Below are positions 22,882-31,292 of a stretch of 61,047 nucleotides of DNA, piece after piece. Below the pieces are notes generated by a model, which was given only the letters and a program-made list of their open reading frames with translations, made no database searches and was not told the origin of the DNA. Each line of letters opens with the position of its first letter. The first letter of the stretch is position 1. The stretch is from Bog-756 sp035949055. Its GTDB lineage: Bacteria > Actinomycetota > Acidimicrobiia > Acidimicrobiales > RAAP-2. The stretch spans positions 1-61,047 of the forward strand of contig DASZIO010000031.1 of NCBI GenBank assembly GCA_035949055.1, written 5' to 3'. A program made the translations under genes and the position numbers.

Positions 22882-24708
22882 ATGAGCGCTAGCGGTGCAT
22901 CCGACACCCAGGCCGACTTTGCCGCCACCCTGGTGGACGAGTGGGCCCGCGGGGGTCTCTCCCACGCGGTGGTGTGCCCGGGCTCTCGGTCCACGCCGAT
23001 GGCCCTGGCTCTGGCCGACCATCCGGCGGTGCAGGTGCACGTGCGCCTCGACGAGCGCTCTGCGGCGTTCACCGCCCTCGGCATCGGCCTCGCCTCCGGC
23101 CGGCCGGCGGTGGTACTCACCACCAGCGGTACGGCCACCGCCGAGCTCCACCCTGCGGTGATCGAGGCCGATCGGGCCGGAGTGCCGTTGATCGTCTGCA
23201 CCGCCGACCGCCCTCCCGAGCTGCACGACGTCGGCGCCCACCAGACCATCGACCAGGCCCGACTGTACGGTCCCGCCGTCCGCTGGTTCTGCGATCCCGG
23301 GATGGTCGAGGACACGGGCCGCGGCATGTGGCGTTCGCTCGCCGCCCGAGTGGTGGCCGAGGCGACCACCGGCCCGGCCGGACCGGGGCCGGTCCATCTC
23401 AACCTGCCGTTCCGGGAGCCACTGCTCGCGGAGGTGCCGGGCCGCGGGGCGAGCCCGGGCCGGTCCGAGGGAGCTCCGTGGCACGCCGTGGCACCCGGCC
23501 GCCTGCAGGTGGTGGGCGACCGGGCGGCGGTCGAGGTCCTGGCCGGCGGTCCAGGACGGCGTCCGGCCCGACGCGGTCTGGTGGTGGCCGGCGGGGGGAG
23601 CGGGGATCCGGTCGCGGTGCTCCACCTGGCCGACGCTCTCGGCTGGCCGGTCCTGGCCGACCCGCGTTCGGGCCTGCGGCTGAGCCATCCGGCGGTGGTG
23701 GCCGCGGCCGACGGCATCCTCCGGGCCGGTGGCTTCGCCGGGTCCCACCGCCCCGACGCCTTTCTCCACCTGGGGGACCGCTGGCTGTCGCGGGTGGTCG
23801 GTGCGTTCGTGTCCGATGCGGTGGCCGACGGCGCACGGTCGATCGCGGTGGACCCGTTCGGCCGCTGGCCAGACCCCGGACGCGAAGTGCACACCTTCGT
23901 GCGCGCCGACCCCACCGCCTTCTGCCACGAGGTGGTCGCCGCGGTCGGTGACTCCGGAGCGCCTGGGACCGGTGCGGCCGCCGAGCTGCGCTGGTGGGAC
24001 GACTGGTGCGGCGCCGAGGTCCGCGCCCAGCGGGCCATGGACCAGGTGCTCGGCGCCTCGGCGCCGTCGATGGGCGAGCCCTGGCTGGCCCGGCGGGTGA
24101 TGGCGGGGTTGCCCGCCGAAGCCACGCTCGTGGTGTCGTCCTCGATGCCGGTCCGCGACGTGGAGGCATTCGCCGGGACGCGCCCCGCCCCGCCGCGGGT
24201 GCTGGCGAACCGTGGGGCCAACGGAATCGACGGCGTCGTGTCGACCGCCATCGGGGTGGCGCTCACCGGTCGCAGCCCCACCGTGGCCCTGGTCGGCGAC
24301 CTGGCCTTCCTCCATGACGTCTCGGCACTGGTCGGCGTGAGCGGGTTCGCTCCCGACCTGACCGTGGTGGTGGCGGACAACCGGGGCGGCGGCATCTTCT
24401 CCTTCCTCGACGTGGCCACGTCAGTCGGGGAGGACCGCTTCGATGCGCTGTTCGGTACCCCGCCGTCCCCCGACGTGGCCGAGGTGGCGGCCGGGTTCGG
24501 CTGGCCGGTCGACGACGTGGGGCGTCACGACGTGAGCGGGTTCGAGGCAGCGCTGGCGCGCCGGCTGGCCGGACGCGGGCCGGCGGTCATCCGCGTCCGC
24601 CTTCCCGGCCGCTCCGAGAATGTGGACATGCACCGGTTGGTCAACGAGGCGATCGTGTCCGCCGTCGACCTTGTCGACGGCGGCGATCAACAGGGTCGGG
24701 GGTCGTAG
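22882..24708 (+). CDS. menD: 2-Succinyl-5-enolpyruvyl-6-hydroxy-3-cyclohexene-1-carboxylate synthase
   Basis: MenD condenses isochorismate and 2-oxoglutarate using thiamine diphosphate. The 608-residue chain has the Pyr domain with catalytic glutamate in VRLDERSAAFTALGIG and TTSGTATAEL, a central domain, and the PP domain with NRGANGIDGVVSTAIG, the metal motif GDLAFLHDVSAL...VVADNRGGGIFSFL. The start is ATG 22882, with GTG 22870 as alternative. Its 3' end overlaps the stop of the minus-strand LCP gene by 22 bp. menF, menC and menG are not in the window. Confidence 0.94.
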   Translation: MSASGASDTQADFAATLVDEWARGGLSHAVVCPGSRSTPMALALADHPAVQVHVRLDERSAAFTALGIGLASGRPAVVLTTSGTATAELHPAVIEADRAGVPLIVCTADRPPELHDVGAHQTIDQARLYGPAVRWFCDPGMVEDTGRGMWRSLAARVVAEATTGPAGPGPVHLNLPFREPLLAEVPGRGASPGRSEGAPWHAVAPGRLQVVGDRAAVEVLAGGPGRRPARRGLVVAGGGSGDPVAVLHLADALGWPVLADPRSGLRLSHPAVVAAADGILRAGGFAGSHRPDAFLHLGDRWLSRVVGAFVSDAVADGARSIAVDPFGRWPDPGREVHTFVRADPTAFCHEVVAAVGDSGAPGTGAAAELRWWDDWCGAEVRAQRAMDQVLGASAPSMGEPWLARRVMAGLPAEATLVVSSSMPVRDVEAFAGTRPAPPRVLANRGANGIDGVVSTAIGVALTGRSPTVALVGDLAFLHDVSALVGVSGFAPDLTVVVADNRGGGIFSFLDVATSVGEDRFDALFGTPPSPDVAEVAAGFGWPVDDVGRHDVSGFEAALARRLAGRGPAVIRVRLPGRSENVDMHRLVNEAIVSAVDLVDGGDQQGRGS

Positions 24709-26174
24709 GCGGGGATGGTGGGCGGGGCCGGTGCTGTGGTGGCCGCACCGGCCCGAGACGAGGTGGTGGAAGTGGGGGCGACGGTGGTGGTGGTGTTGAC
24801 CGGGATGCTGATGGGCCGGCCGTAGGCGTCCAGGGGCGGAGTGGTGACGGTCGTGGCGCTGCCCCCCTGGAACTGGGCGACGATGGGAGCGGCCTCGTCG
24901 GGTTGGACCACCTCCACCGAGCCGGCCACGGTCGAGGTGCCCCCGGCGGTCGGCAAGGTGTACGCCTGCAGCTGCGATCCGGAGAAGGCCTTGTAGCGCG
25001 CGGCCAGACCGTAGAGGTCACCGGGGGTCAGGGCATCGTCCTTGCTGAAATCGTGGACCACCGAGTTGAGGAGGGCATTCAGGCGGAAGGGGTTGTAGGT
25101 GGACTTGGCCTTGTTGATCGCCGCCGAGATGATCAGGTTCTGCCGCTGGATGCGGCCGAGGTCAGAGGTCGGGTCCTGGGTCCACCGCCCGTTGGCGTAG
25201 TACTGGAAGTAGCGTGAGCGGGACAGGGCCAGGCCCTGCGACCCGTTCAGGACCTGGCAACCGGTCTGGCTGATGTCGAGCCCGGACTCGTTGACACCGG
25301 TGTCGAGATTGTGGTCGCGCACCGGGTAGGGGAAGTCCAGGCTGATCCCCCCAAGGGCGTTGACCGCGTCCTGCACGCCGAAGAAATTGATCACGACGTA
25401 GTGGCTGATGGGGATGCCGAAGGTGTTCTCGATGGTCTGGATCAGGGCATCTGGGCCGTTGTCGAATGCCGTGTTGATCTTGTTGCTGCTGGAGAGCTGG
25501 CTGTTGGCCGCCATCCCCGACAGGGTCACGTAGGTGTCGCGGGGAATGGACAGCGAAGAGGCCGTGCCGGCCGCGGGGTCGACGTGGATGATCTTGATGG
25601 TGTCACTGCGTTGCCCGACGACGCTGGAGGCCGAACCGAACTGCTGGGCCTGTGCCGCCGTTTCCCCGGCCCGGCTGTCCGACCCGATCAACAGGACGTT
25701 GTAGGGCTGGCCGTTGGCCGCGGCCACGCAGGTGTCGCAGGGGCTGGAGGAAACCCGGCTCCACTCGTAGCGGAAGTACCCGTACCCGAGTCCGGCCACG
25801 AGGAGCAGCACGACGACCAGGGCGATGACACCGCGCAGTACCCGTTCAGCCGGGCGTCGCCGGCGCTTCCTGGCCCGGCGCCGTTCGCGCCGGGTGGGAA
25901 TGGTGACGTGACCCCCGAGGATGGGCCCGGAGAACTCGCTGCCCCTCGGATCCGAAGACGGCGAGGGCGAGCTGGCCCGCGGCTGTCCGGTCGGAGCGGC
26001 CGGGGCCTGCCCCGAGGGGCGGGACCGGCGGGGCGTCGGAGGGTCGGTGGAGGCCAAGGTGGGGATGGGTGCCGACGGGTAGGGCCGGCCGTGGCCGGTA
26101 CGGGGTGCCGTGGCGTCCGCTAGGGACTCCCAGTTTCGCATGGGTGGGCCCCGAGTTGGTGGCACCCACGGCAT
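24687..26174 (-). CDS. LytR-CpsA-Psr (LCP) family cell-wall polymer ligase
   Basis: A 495-residue membrane-anchored protein. A Pro/Ser/Arg-rich cytoplasmic region (residues 1 to about 105, ending in RRERRRARKRRRR) precedes one membrane helix (VIALVVVLLLVAGLGYGYF). The extracytoplasmic LCP domain follows: YNVLLIGSDSRAG, QRSDTIKIIHVDP, LSIPRDTYV, NKINTAFDNGP and LALSRSRY. The conserved arginines and aspartates for pyrophosphate binding are present. These enzymes link teichoic-acid-like polymers or arabinogalactan to peptidoglycan. A CDTC pair just outside the membrane could form a disulfide. The C-terminus is Thr/Ala/Pro-rich. ATG 26141 is an alternative start. Confidence 0.9.
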   Translation of the reverse strand: MPWVPPTRGPPMRNWESLADATAPRTGHGRPYPSAPIPTLASTDPPTPRRSRPSGQAPAAPTGQPRASSPSPSSDPRGSEFSGPILGGHVTIPTRRERRRARKRRRRPAERVLRGVIALVVVLLLVAGLGYGYFRYEWSRVSSSPCDTCVAAANGQPYNVLLIGSDSRAGETAAQAQQFGSASSVVGQRSDTIKIIHVDPAAGTASSLSIPRDTYVTLSGMAANSQLSSSNKINTAFDNGPDALIQTIENTFGIPISHYVVINFFGVQDAVNALGGISLDFPYPVRDHNLDTGVNESGLDISQTGCQVLNGSQGLALSRSRYFQYYANGRWTQDPTSDLGRIQRQNLIISAAINKAKSTYNPFRLNALLNSVVHDFSKDDALTPGDLYGLAARYKAFSGSQLQAYTLPTAGGTSTVAGSVEVVQPDEAAPIVAQFQGGSATTVTTPPLDAYGRPISIPVNTTTTVAPTSTTSSRAGAATTAPAPPTIPAYDPRPC

Positions 26175-26183
26175 CGGCCCTGC

Positions 26184-27548
26184 TCAGCTGTTGGTGGGCA
26201 CCCAGGAGCCGTGCAATCCGTTCGGCACCCGCGAGGGCAGGTGGACCGTGGCCACCGGCGGGCCGGCGAAGGCGGTCCCGTCGAGGATCACCAGGTCGCT
26301 GGCGCCCCGGGCGGCGTCGAACACCAGGCTCAGGACCCATCCCTCGTCCTCGGCCCGCCCGTCGATGGCTCGGACGAAGACCGGCTCGCCCGCGGACCGG
26401 TGCTCGCCCGGCTCGAACCGGGTGGCCTCGTCCCGCTCCAGGTCGTATTTGACCAGCCCGCTCTGGGCCGGCACCTCCGCGTGCGGGCCGAGCTGTGTGC
26501 AGTACCCGTAGCGATGGCGCCGCCCAGCCACCACCTCATCGATACGGGGGAAGTCGACCGGGGTGTCGTCCAGACGGGCCTCGCTGACGCGGCCCCCCGC
26601 CAGGTCGATGGTCCAACGAGCCAGGGTCGGCAGACCCGAGGCGACCGCCTCCCCCGGTGCGGTGTCGAAGAAGGCGTCGTAGCGCACGACGTCCATGACG
26701 ACCGAGTTGCCGACGTCATAGGCGTTGAGCACGTGCAGCGCATAGACCGGGTCGATCCGGATCCAGTGGATGCCGAGGCTGCTGCCCGCCCGGGGCATCA
26801 CGCCGACCCGGCCACCGGCTTCGGGCATCCAGCGGTAGGGAAGCGGTCGCCCGGCGGCGGCCAGCTCGAGGTCGAACAGGACGGGCAGGTCCAAGAAGAC
26901 GACCCGGGTGGCGGTGACGCCGAAATCGTGCATCAGGGTGGCCCGCGGTATGTCGACCTCCTCGCTGTGGACCAGCGATCCGGTGGCGTCCACCACGTGG
27001 TAGCGGAGAAATGGCGGCCCGAAGACGTCGCACCCGAAGAAGACGAGCTCACCGCGGTCGGGGTCCAGCTTGGGATGTGCCGTCATGGGAGAGGCCAGCT
27101 GGCCGTCGAAGTCGTGCACCCGGGCACCAGCGAGGTCGCCGGAGAGGGCGTGGGGAAATCCCGACTCGGCCAGCGCCAAGGTGGTGCCGGCGTGTCGGAT
27201 CACGTGGGTGTTGGCCGGCCCGTCGATCGGCTCGCGCGGGCCCTTCGGCGGGACGGTGCCCAGCTTGTCGGCCAGGGAACGGGTCCGAACCCAACGATTG
27301 CGGTAGCCGAGCGCTTTGCCACGGCCGAGGGTGATCGCATGGATCATGCCGTCTCCGCTCAACCAGTGGTAGTCCGACTCGTCGGCCGGCACCACCGGCG
27401 GGTTGGGCCCGTTGCGTAGGAGGCGGCCGTCCAGATCGGGTGGGATGTAGCCGGTGACCGGCAACTCGTGGTCGTCGCTGCACTCCTCGAGCACCGGCGC
27501 GTAGTTTCCGTGCAGGTACGGGTTGACCGTCAATGTGCTCCTCGCCAT
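26184..27548 (-). CDS. Carotenoid cleavage oxygenase family protein
   Basis: A 454-residue retinal-pigment-epithelium-65/carotenoid oxygenase-type iron enzyme. The family opener NPYLHGNYAPVLEE is followed by the repeating propeller motif DGRLLRNGPNP, DGMIHAITL, MTAHPKLDPDRGELVFFG (iron His), MHDFGVTATRVVFLDLP (iron His), a third candidate in the IHWIR/HVLNAY region, and the terminal GLHGSWVP (iron His). It probably cleaves an apocarotenoid or stilbene/lignin-type double bond; the substrate cannot be read. No carotenoid biosynthesis gene is nearby. ATG 27548 is preferred over a longer reading. A TACCAT box at 27614–27609 is a possible -10. Confidence 0.92.
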   Translation of the reverse strand: MARSTLTVNPYLHGNYAPVLEECSDDHELPVTGYIPPDLDGRLLRNGPNPPVVPADESDYHWLSGDGMIHAITLGRGKALGYRNRWVRTRSLADKLGTVPPKGPREPIDGPANTHVIRHAGTTLALAESGFPHALSGDLAGARVHDFDGQLASPMTAHPKLDPDRGELVFFGCDVFGPPFLRYHVVDATGSLVHSEEVDIPRATLMHDFGVTATRVVFLDLPVLFDLELAAAGRPLPYRWMPEAGGRVGVMPRAGSSLGIHWIRIDPVYALHVLNAYDVGNSVVMDVVRYDAFFDTAPGEAVASGLPTLARWTIDLAGGRVSEARLDDTPVDFPRIDEVVAGRRHRYGYCTQLGPHAEVPAQSGLVKYDLERDEATRFEPGEHRSAGEPVFVRAIDGRAEDEGWVLSLVFDAARGASDLVILDGTAFAGPPVATVHLPSRVPNGLHGSWVPTNS

Positions 27549-27663
27549 GGTGTCGGGTGCCGTCACGTCGCGTCGTGCCGCGCACCGGGCGCGCCCGAGG
27601 CGCCTGCGATGGTAGCGGACCGGCCCTGCGTCCCCCTCGACGACGACGTGGCAGGCTGACGTC

Positions 27664-28950
27664 GTGCCGGCACTCGTCCAGGACCTCCGTTTCCGCGGGC
27701 TCATCCACCAGATGACCGACCCGGTGCTCGAGAGGCACCTGGATCAGGATGGTCTCACCGCCTACAGCGGGTTCGACCCGACGGCGGACAGCCTGCACGT
27801 GGGCCATCTGATGCAGCTGTGCACGCTGCACCGACTCCAGCGCGCCGGCCATCGACCAATCGTCCTCGCCGGAGGCGCCACCGGCTTCGTCGGGGACCCG
27901 GGTGGCAAGTCGGAGGAACGTGCCCTGCTGTCGGGAGAGGAGTTGCGGGCCAACACCGAAGCCATCCGGGGCCAGCTCGAACGGTTTCTCGACTTCGACG
28001 GGCCGGACGCGGAGACAGGGGCTGTCCTGGTCGACAACGCCGATTGGTTGAAGGACATCCGCCTGCTCGAGTTCCTGCGCGACGTCGGGAAGCATTTCAC
28101 CGTCAACCAGATGGTGGCCAAGGACTCGGTTCGGTCGCGGCTGTCGGCGCCGGACCGCTCCATCTCCTACACCGAATTCAGCTACATGCTCCTCCAGGCG
28201 CTGGACTTCCTCCACCTCTTCGATGCCTACGGGTGCCGCCTCCAGTTGGGGGGAAGCGACCAATGGGGGAACATCACGATGGGCGTCGAGCTGGTCAGAA
28301 AGGTCCGCCGCCACGAAGTGTGGGGACTCACGACGCCGCTGGTGGTGAAGGCCGACGGCGCCAAGTTCGGTAAGACCGAGTCCGGAACGGTGTGGCTCGA
28401 TCCGGGGCGGACCAGCCCTTACCAGCTCTACCAGTTCTTCTTGCGCAGCGAAGATGCGGTGGTCGGGACCTACCTGCGCTACTTCACCGATCTGTCCCAC
28501 CAGACGATCACCGCTCTCGACGAGGCCACCGCGTCGCGACCAGAGCAGCGAGAGGCCCAGCGTGAGTTGGCCCGTCAGGTCTGCACGCTGGTGCACGGTG
28601 CGGAGAGCACGCACAAGGCCGAGCGGACAGCCGCCGCGCTGTTCGGGGGGGACCTGGCCCTCCTCGACGAGCAGTCGATCCTCGACGTCTTCTCGGAAGC
28701 GCCCTCGACCATCCTCAGCCGCCACCGCCTCGACGGCTCCGGGACGCCACTCGCCGACCTGCTGGTCGAAACCGGGTTGGCCACCTCCAAGAGCCAGGCT
28801 CGGCGCACGCTCCAACAGGGGGGGGCCTACGTCAACGATCGCCAGGTCGACGAGACCGACCGGGTCATCGGCCCCGCGGACCTGCTGTCGGATCGGTACG
28901 TCGTGCTCCGCCGGGGCAAGAAGGACTACCACCTGGTGAGCTTCATCTGA
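27664..28950 (+). CDS. tyrS: Tyrosyl-tRNA synthetase
   Basis: TyrRS charges tRNA-Tyr. The 428-residue class I synthetase has the HIGH-type motif PTADSLHVGHLMQL, the tyrosine site YTEFSYMLLQALDF and LGGSDQWGNI, the KMSKS-type loop KFGKTESG and a C-terminal S4 domain (SKSQARRTLQQGGAYVNDRQV). The length is standard for the TyrS1 (bacterial) type. The start is GTG 27664. The 115-bp gap to the divergent carotenoid oxygenase holds no T-box-like element that I can recognise. Confidence 0.97.
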   Translation: MPALVQDLRFRGLIHQMTDPVLERHLDQDGLTAYSGFDPTADSLHVGHLMQLCTLHRLQRAGHRPIVLAGGATGFVGDPGGKSEERALLSGEELRANTEAIRGQLERFLDFDGPDAETGAVLVDNADWLKDIRLLEFLRDVGKHFTVNQMVAKDSVRSRLSAPDRSISYTEFSYMLLQALDFLHLFDAYGCRLQLGGSDQWGNITMGVELVRKVRRHEVWGLTTPLVVKADGAKFGKTESGTVWLDPGRTSPYQLYQFFLRSEDAVVGTYLRYFTDLSHQTITALDEATASRPEQREAQRELARQVCTLVHGAESTHKAERTAAALFGGDLALLDEQSILDVFSEAPSTILSRHRLDGSGTPLADLLVETGLATSKSQARRTLQQGGAYVNDRQVDETDRVIGPADLLSDRYVVLRRGKKDYHLVSFI

Positions 28951-29002
28951 GCGCGGCCGGCGGCGCCCTGGTCCTGGATGGCGCCGGTCCTACACTGACC
29001 AC

Positions 29003-29476
29003 ATGAGCGCCGCCAATGCCGAGCCGTCGGACGGATCGCCGGTGCGGCTGAGCACCGGGCTGCCGGAGACGGTGCTGCCCGAAGAGCCCCCCTCGGTCAC
29101 GTCCCGCCTCGAGGCTGCCCTGGACCGGCCAGGTGAGCACCGGCGCCATGCTGTCTCCGACGTGGTCCGGACCGCACCGCGATCGTCGGCCGCCTGGGCC
29201 GCACTCGGTTCGCTGGCTCGCGACGACGTCGAGGCCTATGCCTGCTTCCGCGTCGGGTATCACCGCGGGCTCGACGCGCTCCGCCATGCCGGGTGGAGGG
29301 GTTCGGGCTATGTCCGTTGGGACCACGAGTCCAACCGGGGCTTCCTCCGCTGCCTCGACGGCCTGCGGGCCGCAGCCGCGGCCATTGGCGAGGCCGACGA
29401 GGAGGAGCGGTGCTCCCAGTTCCTCGTCCAGCTCGACCCTTCCTGGCGTCTCGACCGGACCGGGTTCCCCGACTAG
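29003..29476 (+). CDS. DUF3151 family protein
   Basis: A 157-residue soluble protein of an actinobacterial family. The conserved core is SSAAWAALGSLA, EAYACFRVGYHRGLDALR, the Gly/Trp segment GWRGSGYVRWDHESNRGFLRCL, and AAAAIGEADEEERCSQFLVQLDPSW. Function is unknown. A TACACT box at 28991–28996 stands six bases before the ATG with no Shine-Dalgarno, so a leaderless mRNA is likely. The next gene starts at GTG 29476, sharing one base with this stop (TAGTG). The family name is from memory of the motif and should be confirmed by a profile search. Confidence 0.75.
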   Translation: MSAANAEPSDGSPVRLSTGLPETVLPEEPPSVTSRLEAALDRPGEHRRHAVSDVVRTAPRSSAAWAALGSLARDDVEAYACFRVGYHRGLDALRHAGWRGSGYVRWDHESNRGFLRCLDGLRAAAAAIGEADEEERCSQFLVQLDPSWRLDRTGFPD

Positions 29477-30027
29477 TGGCGCGGGCTGTCGGTGGGGCGC
29501 ACGGCACCCGTCCCCGGGTCCGCCTGCCGGCCGCGCTCGGTGCGCTGGTGGTGGGCGGCGCGTTAGCGCTCGCCGGATGCAGCGGACAGGAGCAGTCGGG
29601 CCCGCCAGCCGCCCGGGTGGCCACCTGGGTCTCGGGGGCAGGAGGTGGGGCGGCGATCGCGACCCTTCGGGTGGACGCGGCCAATGTGAGCCAGGCACTG
29701 GCTCGCCACGACCCGCCCGCGGCCATCAAGACGGTGTGCGCCCTGCTTACCACCGACGCCGAGACGGCCATCGGCAATCTCCCGACGCCGGACGCAACGC
29801 TGACCGACGAGCTCAACACGGCCTATGAGGACGCCGCCTCTGCCGGTGACGATTGCTACTCCGGCGCCGGCGGAGACCACACGCTGCTCGCCCGCTCGGC
29901 CCATGAGCGCGACGCCCTGGAGTCGAAGCTGGTTACCGCGGTGAACCGCATCACGATCGTCACCGGGCATCCGCCTTCGACGTCGACCACGCTGCCGGCC
30001 GACGGCGGCGACCCGTTCGGGGGATAG
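29476..30027 (+). CDS. Putative lipoprotein of unknown function
   Basis: A 183-residue protein with a basic N-terminus, a hydrophobic core (LPAALGALVVGGALALAGC) and a lipobox LALAGC, so LspA should process it and leave Cys about 35 as the lipidated residue. The mature part is helical with two further cysteines (TVCALLTTDAE and GDDCYSG) that could form a disulfide. The tail is low in complexity (TSTTLPADGGDPFGG). I do not recognise a family. GTG 29476 overlaps the upstream stop by one base, indicating an operon with the DUF3151 gene. Confidence 0.78.
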   Translation: MARAVGGAHGTRPRVRLPAALGALVVGGALALAGCSGQEQSGPPAARVATWVSGAGGGAAIATLRVDAANVSQALARHDPPAAIKTVCALLTTDAETAIGNLPTPDATLTDELNTAYEDAASAGDDCYSGAGGDHTLLARSAHERDALESKLVTAVNRITIVTGHPPSTSTTLPADGGDPFGG

Positions 30028-30034
30028 GGAGCGG

Positions 30035-30628
30035 ATGCCGCTAGCCGACGGTCCGATCGGTCACGCGCCGAGCGGCCGAGACCCGGACGAGTTCGACCGT
30101 CTCCGGCGACGCGTGCTGTGGTCGCTCCCTACCGGGCTGTTCGTCGTGGGGAGCAGGGCGGGCGAGCGGGTCAACCTGATGACCGCCAACTGGGTGATGC
30201 AGATCGCCATCTCGCCCAAGCTGGTGGCGGTGTCCGTGGAGCGCGGGGCCGAAACCCGCCAGCTGATCGAGGAGGGGGGCGGGTTCTCGGTGAGTGTGCT
30301 GGCCCGGGAGGACCGGCCGCTCGTGCGCCGGTTCGTCAAGCCGGTCGACACTGTGACCCGTGACGCCACCGGCCAGGTCACATCGATGCAGGGCCAGCCG
30401 GTGGTTCCGGCGGCCGGCGGCCTGCCGCGCCTGCAAGCCGCGCTCGGCTGGCTCGCCTGCGCGTTGCGCGAGACATGTACGTGGGAGCACCTCTCGCCGG
30501 CTACCGCCGAGGGGCCGAGTCACGTTCTCTTCGTCGGGGAGGTGGTCGACGCCGGGGAGCGGGGTGACCGCGCCACCCAGCAGCCGGTGCTGCGCATGGA
30601 GGACACCCGGATGAGCTACGGCGGATGA
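30035..30628 (+). CDS. Flavin reductase domain (FMN-binding) protein
   Basis: A 197-residue protein of the flavin reductase/FlaRed family. The FMN-binding split-barrel pattern is visible: LWSLPTGLFVVGSRAGERVNLMTANWVMQIAISPKLVAVSVE split over strands 1–3, then TRQLIEEGGGFSVSVLARE. The C-terminal half, with ALGWLACALRETCTWEHL and HVLFVGEVVDAG, completes the fold. Such proteins reduce flavins with NAD(P)H or act as FMN sensors; the partner is unknown. The ATG is seven bases after the lipoprotein stop, so the three genes 29003–30628 probably form an operon. Confidence 0.86.
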   Translation: MPLADGPIGHAPSGRDPDEFDRLRRRVLWSLPTGLFVVGSRAGERVNLMTANWVMQIAISPKLVAVSVERGAETRQLIEEGGGFSVSVLAREDRPLVRRFVKPVDTVTRDATGQVTSMQGQPVVPAAGGLPRLQAALGWLACALRETCTWEHLSPATAEGPSHVLFVGEVVDAGERGDRATQQPVLRMEDTRMSYGG

Positions 30629-30685
30629 GCGACCAGCCCGGACGGCGGGACAAACGATGGTGGGGCAAGCGACGGTGGGACGAAC

Positions 30686-30907
30686 TCAGTGGCCGGGCCG
30701 CAGGTCGATCCGCAGGGTGAGTATCCCGTCCTGAAGGCTCGGCTCCGCGTCGGCGAGCATGGCGAAGTCCATGTAGTCGGCCTGGGCCTGCTGCTTGAAC
30801 CGGTCGCGCTCCGGGCCCTCGACCGGGGGGAGCCCTCGGGAGCGGACCGCGTCCGCCCTGGCCCTGAAGCGTTCGATCATGGCCTGGGGGTCGAATTCGT
30901 CGGCCAT
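30686..30907 (-). CDS. Small conserved-looking protein of unknown function, 73 residues
   Basis: MADEFDPQAMIERFRARADAVRSR begins an amphipathic helical protein; the middle PVEGPERDRFKQQAQADYMDF and the end LQDGILTLRIDLRPG suggest two helices and a C-terminal strand pair. No cysteines, membrane helix or known motif. It is a genuine gene on codon use and because a TACGAT box at 30921–30916 sits eight bases before the ATG (leaderless pattern). Its function is unknown. Confidence 0.7.
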   Translation of the reverse strand: MADEFDPQAMIERFRARADAVRSRGLPPVEGPERDRFKQQAQADYMDFAMLADAEPSLQDGILTLRIDLRPGH

Positions 30908-31049
30908 GAGCCCCGATCGTACCGGTGGCGGTGCGCCGCGACTCCCCATACCCCGCACTACACTGGTGCTACTGGTGATCGGTGGTGCCCTCGGTGCTCA
31001 TGAAGCGGGGGCCCCATGCCACCCCTGCTGGGGCAAGGAGTTGTTTTCC

Positions 31050-31259
31050 GTGAAGAAGGGACGCCATCGCCGCTTCGAAGAAGCGCGAAGCCTGAAGCGG
31101 TCGGTCGCGACCGCCAACCGGCGCTGCCCCGAATGCGGGGCGGAGCCCGACGACAAGCACGCCTCGTGGTGCCTGGCCACGGAGGACGACTACGACGAGA
31201 TCCTCGGTACGGTGCCGAAGGAGGCGTCGCAGGCCGAGGACGACCCACTGGCCGAATAG
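31050..31259 (+). CDS. Small cysteine-containing (putative zinc-binding) protein, 69 residues
   Basis: After a basic segment (KKGRHRRFEEARSLKRSVA) comes RRCPECGAEPDDKHASWC, giving C-x2-C followed by a third Cys and a His, a plausible zinc ribbon or knuckle; the acidic tail (ATEDDYDEIL...) ends the chain. GTG 31050 is chosen because AAGGAG at 31035–31040 stands nine bases upstream. A TACACT box at 30959–30964 could be its -10, giving a leader of about 80 bases. No family recognised. It may bind RNA, DNA or a protein partner. Confidence 0.65.
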   Translation: MKKGRHRRFEEARSLKRSVATANRRCPECGAEPDDKHASWCLATEDDYDEILGTVPKEASQAEDDPLAE

Positions 31260-31292
31260 GCGCGCCGACCGGCCCGGTGCCGGGCCGCAGGT

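Noticed and set aside
22026..24419. A 797-residue minus-strand MenH fusion
   Set aside because: The N-terminal part is antisense to menD; the real MenH begins at 22859 or 22883.
27549..27663. A T-box leader before tyrS
   Set aside because: No T-box bulge sequence, specifier loop or terminator could be seen in the 115-bp gap.
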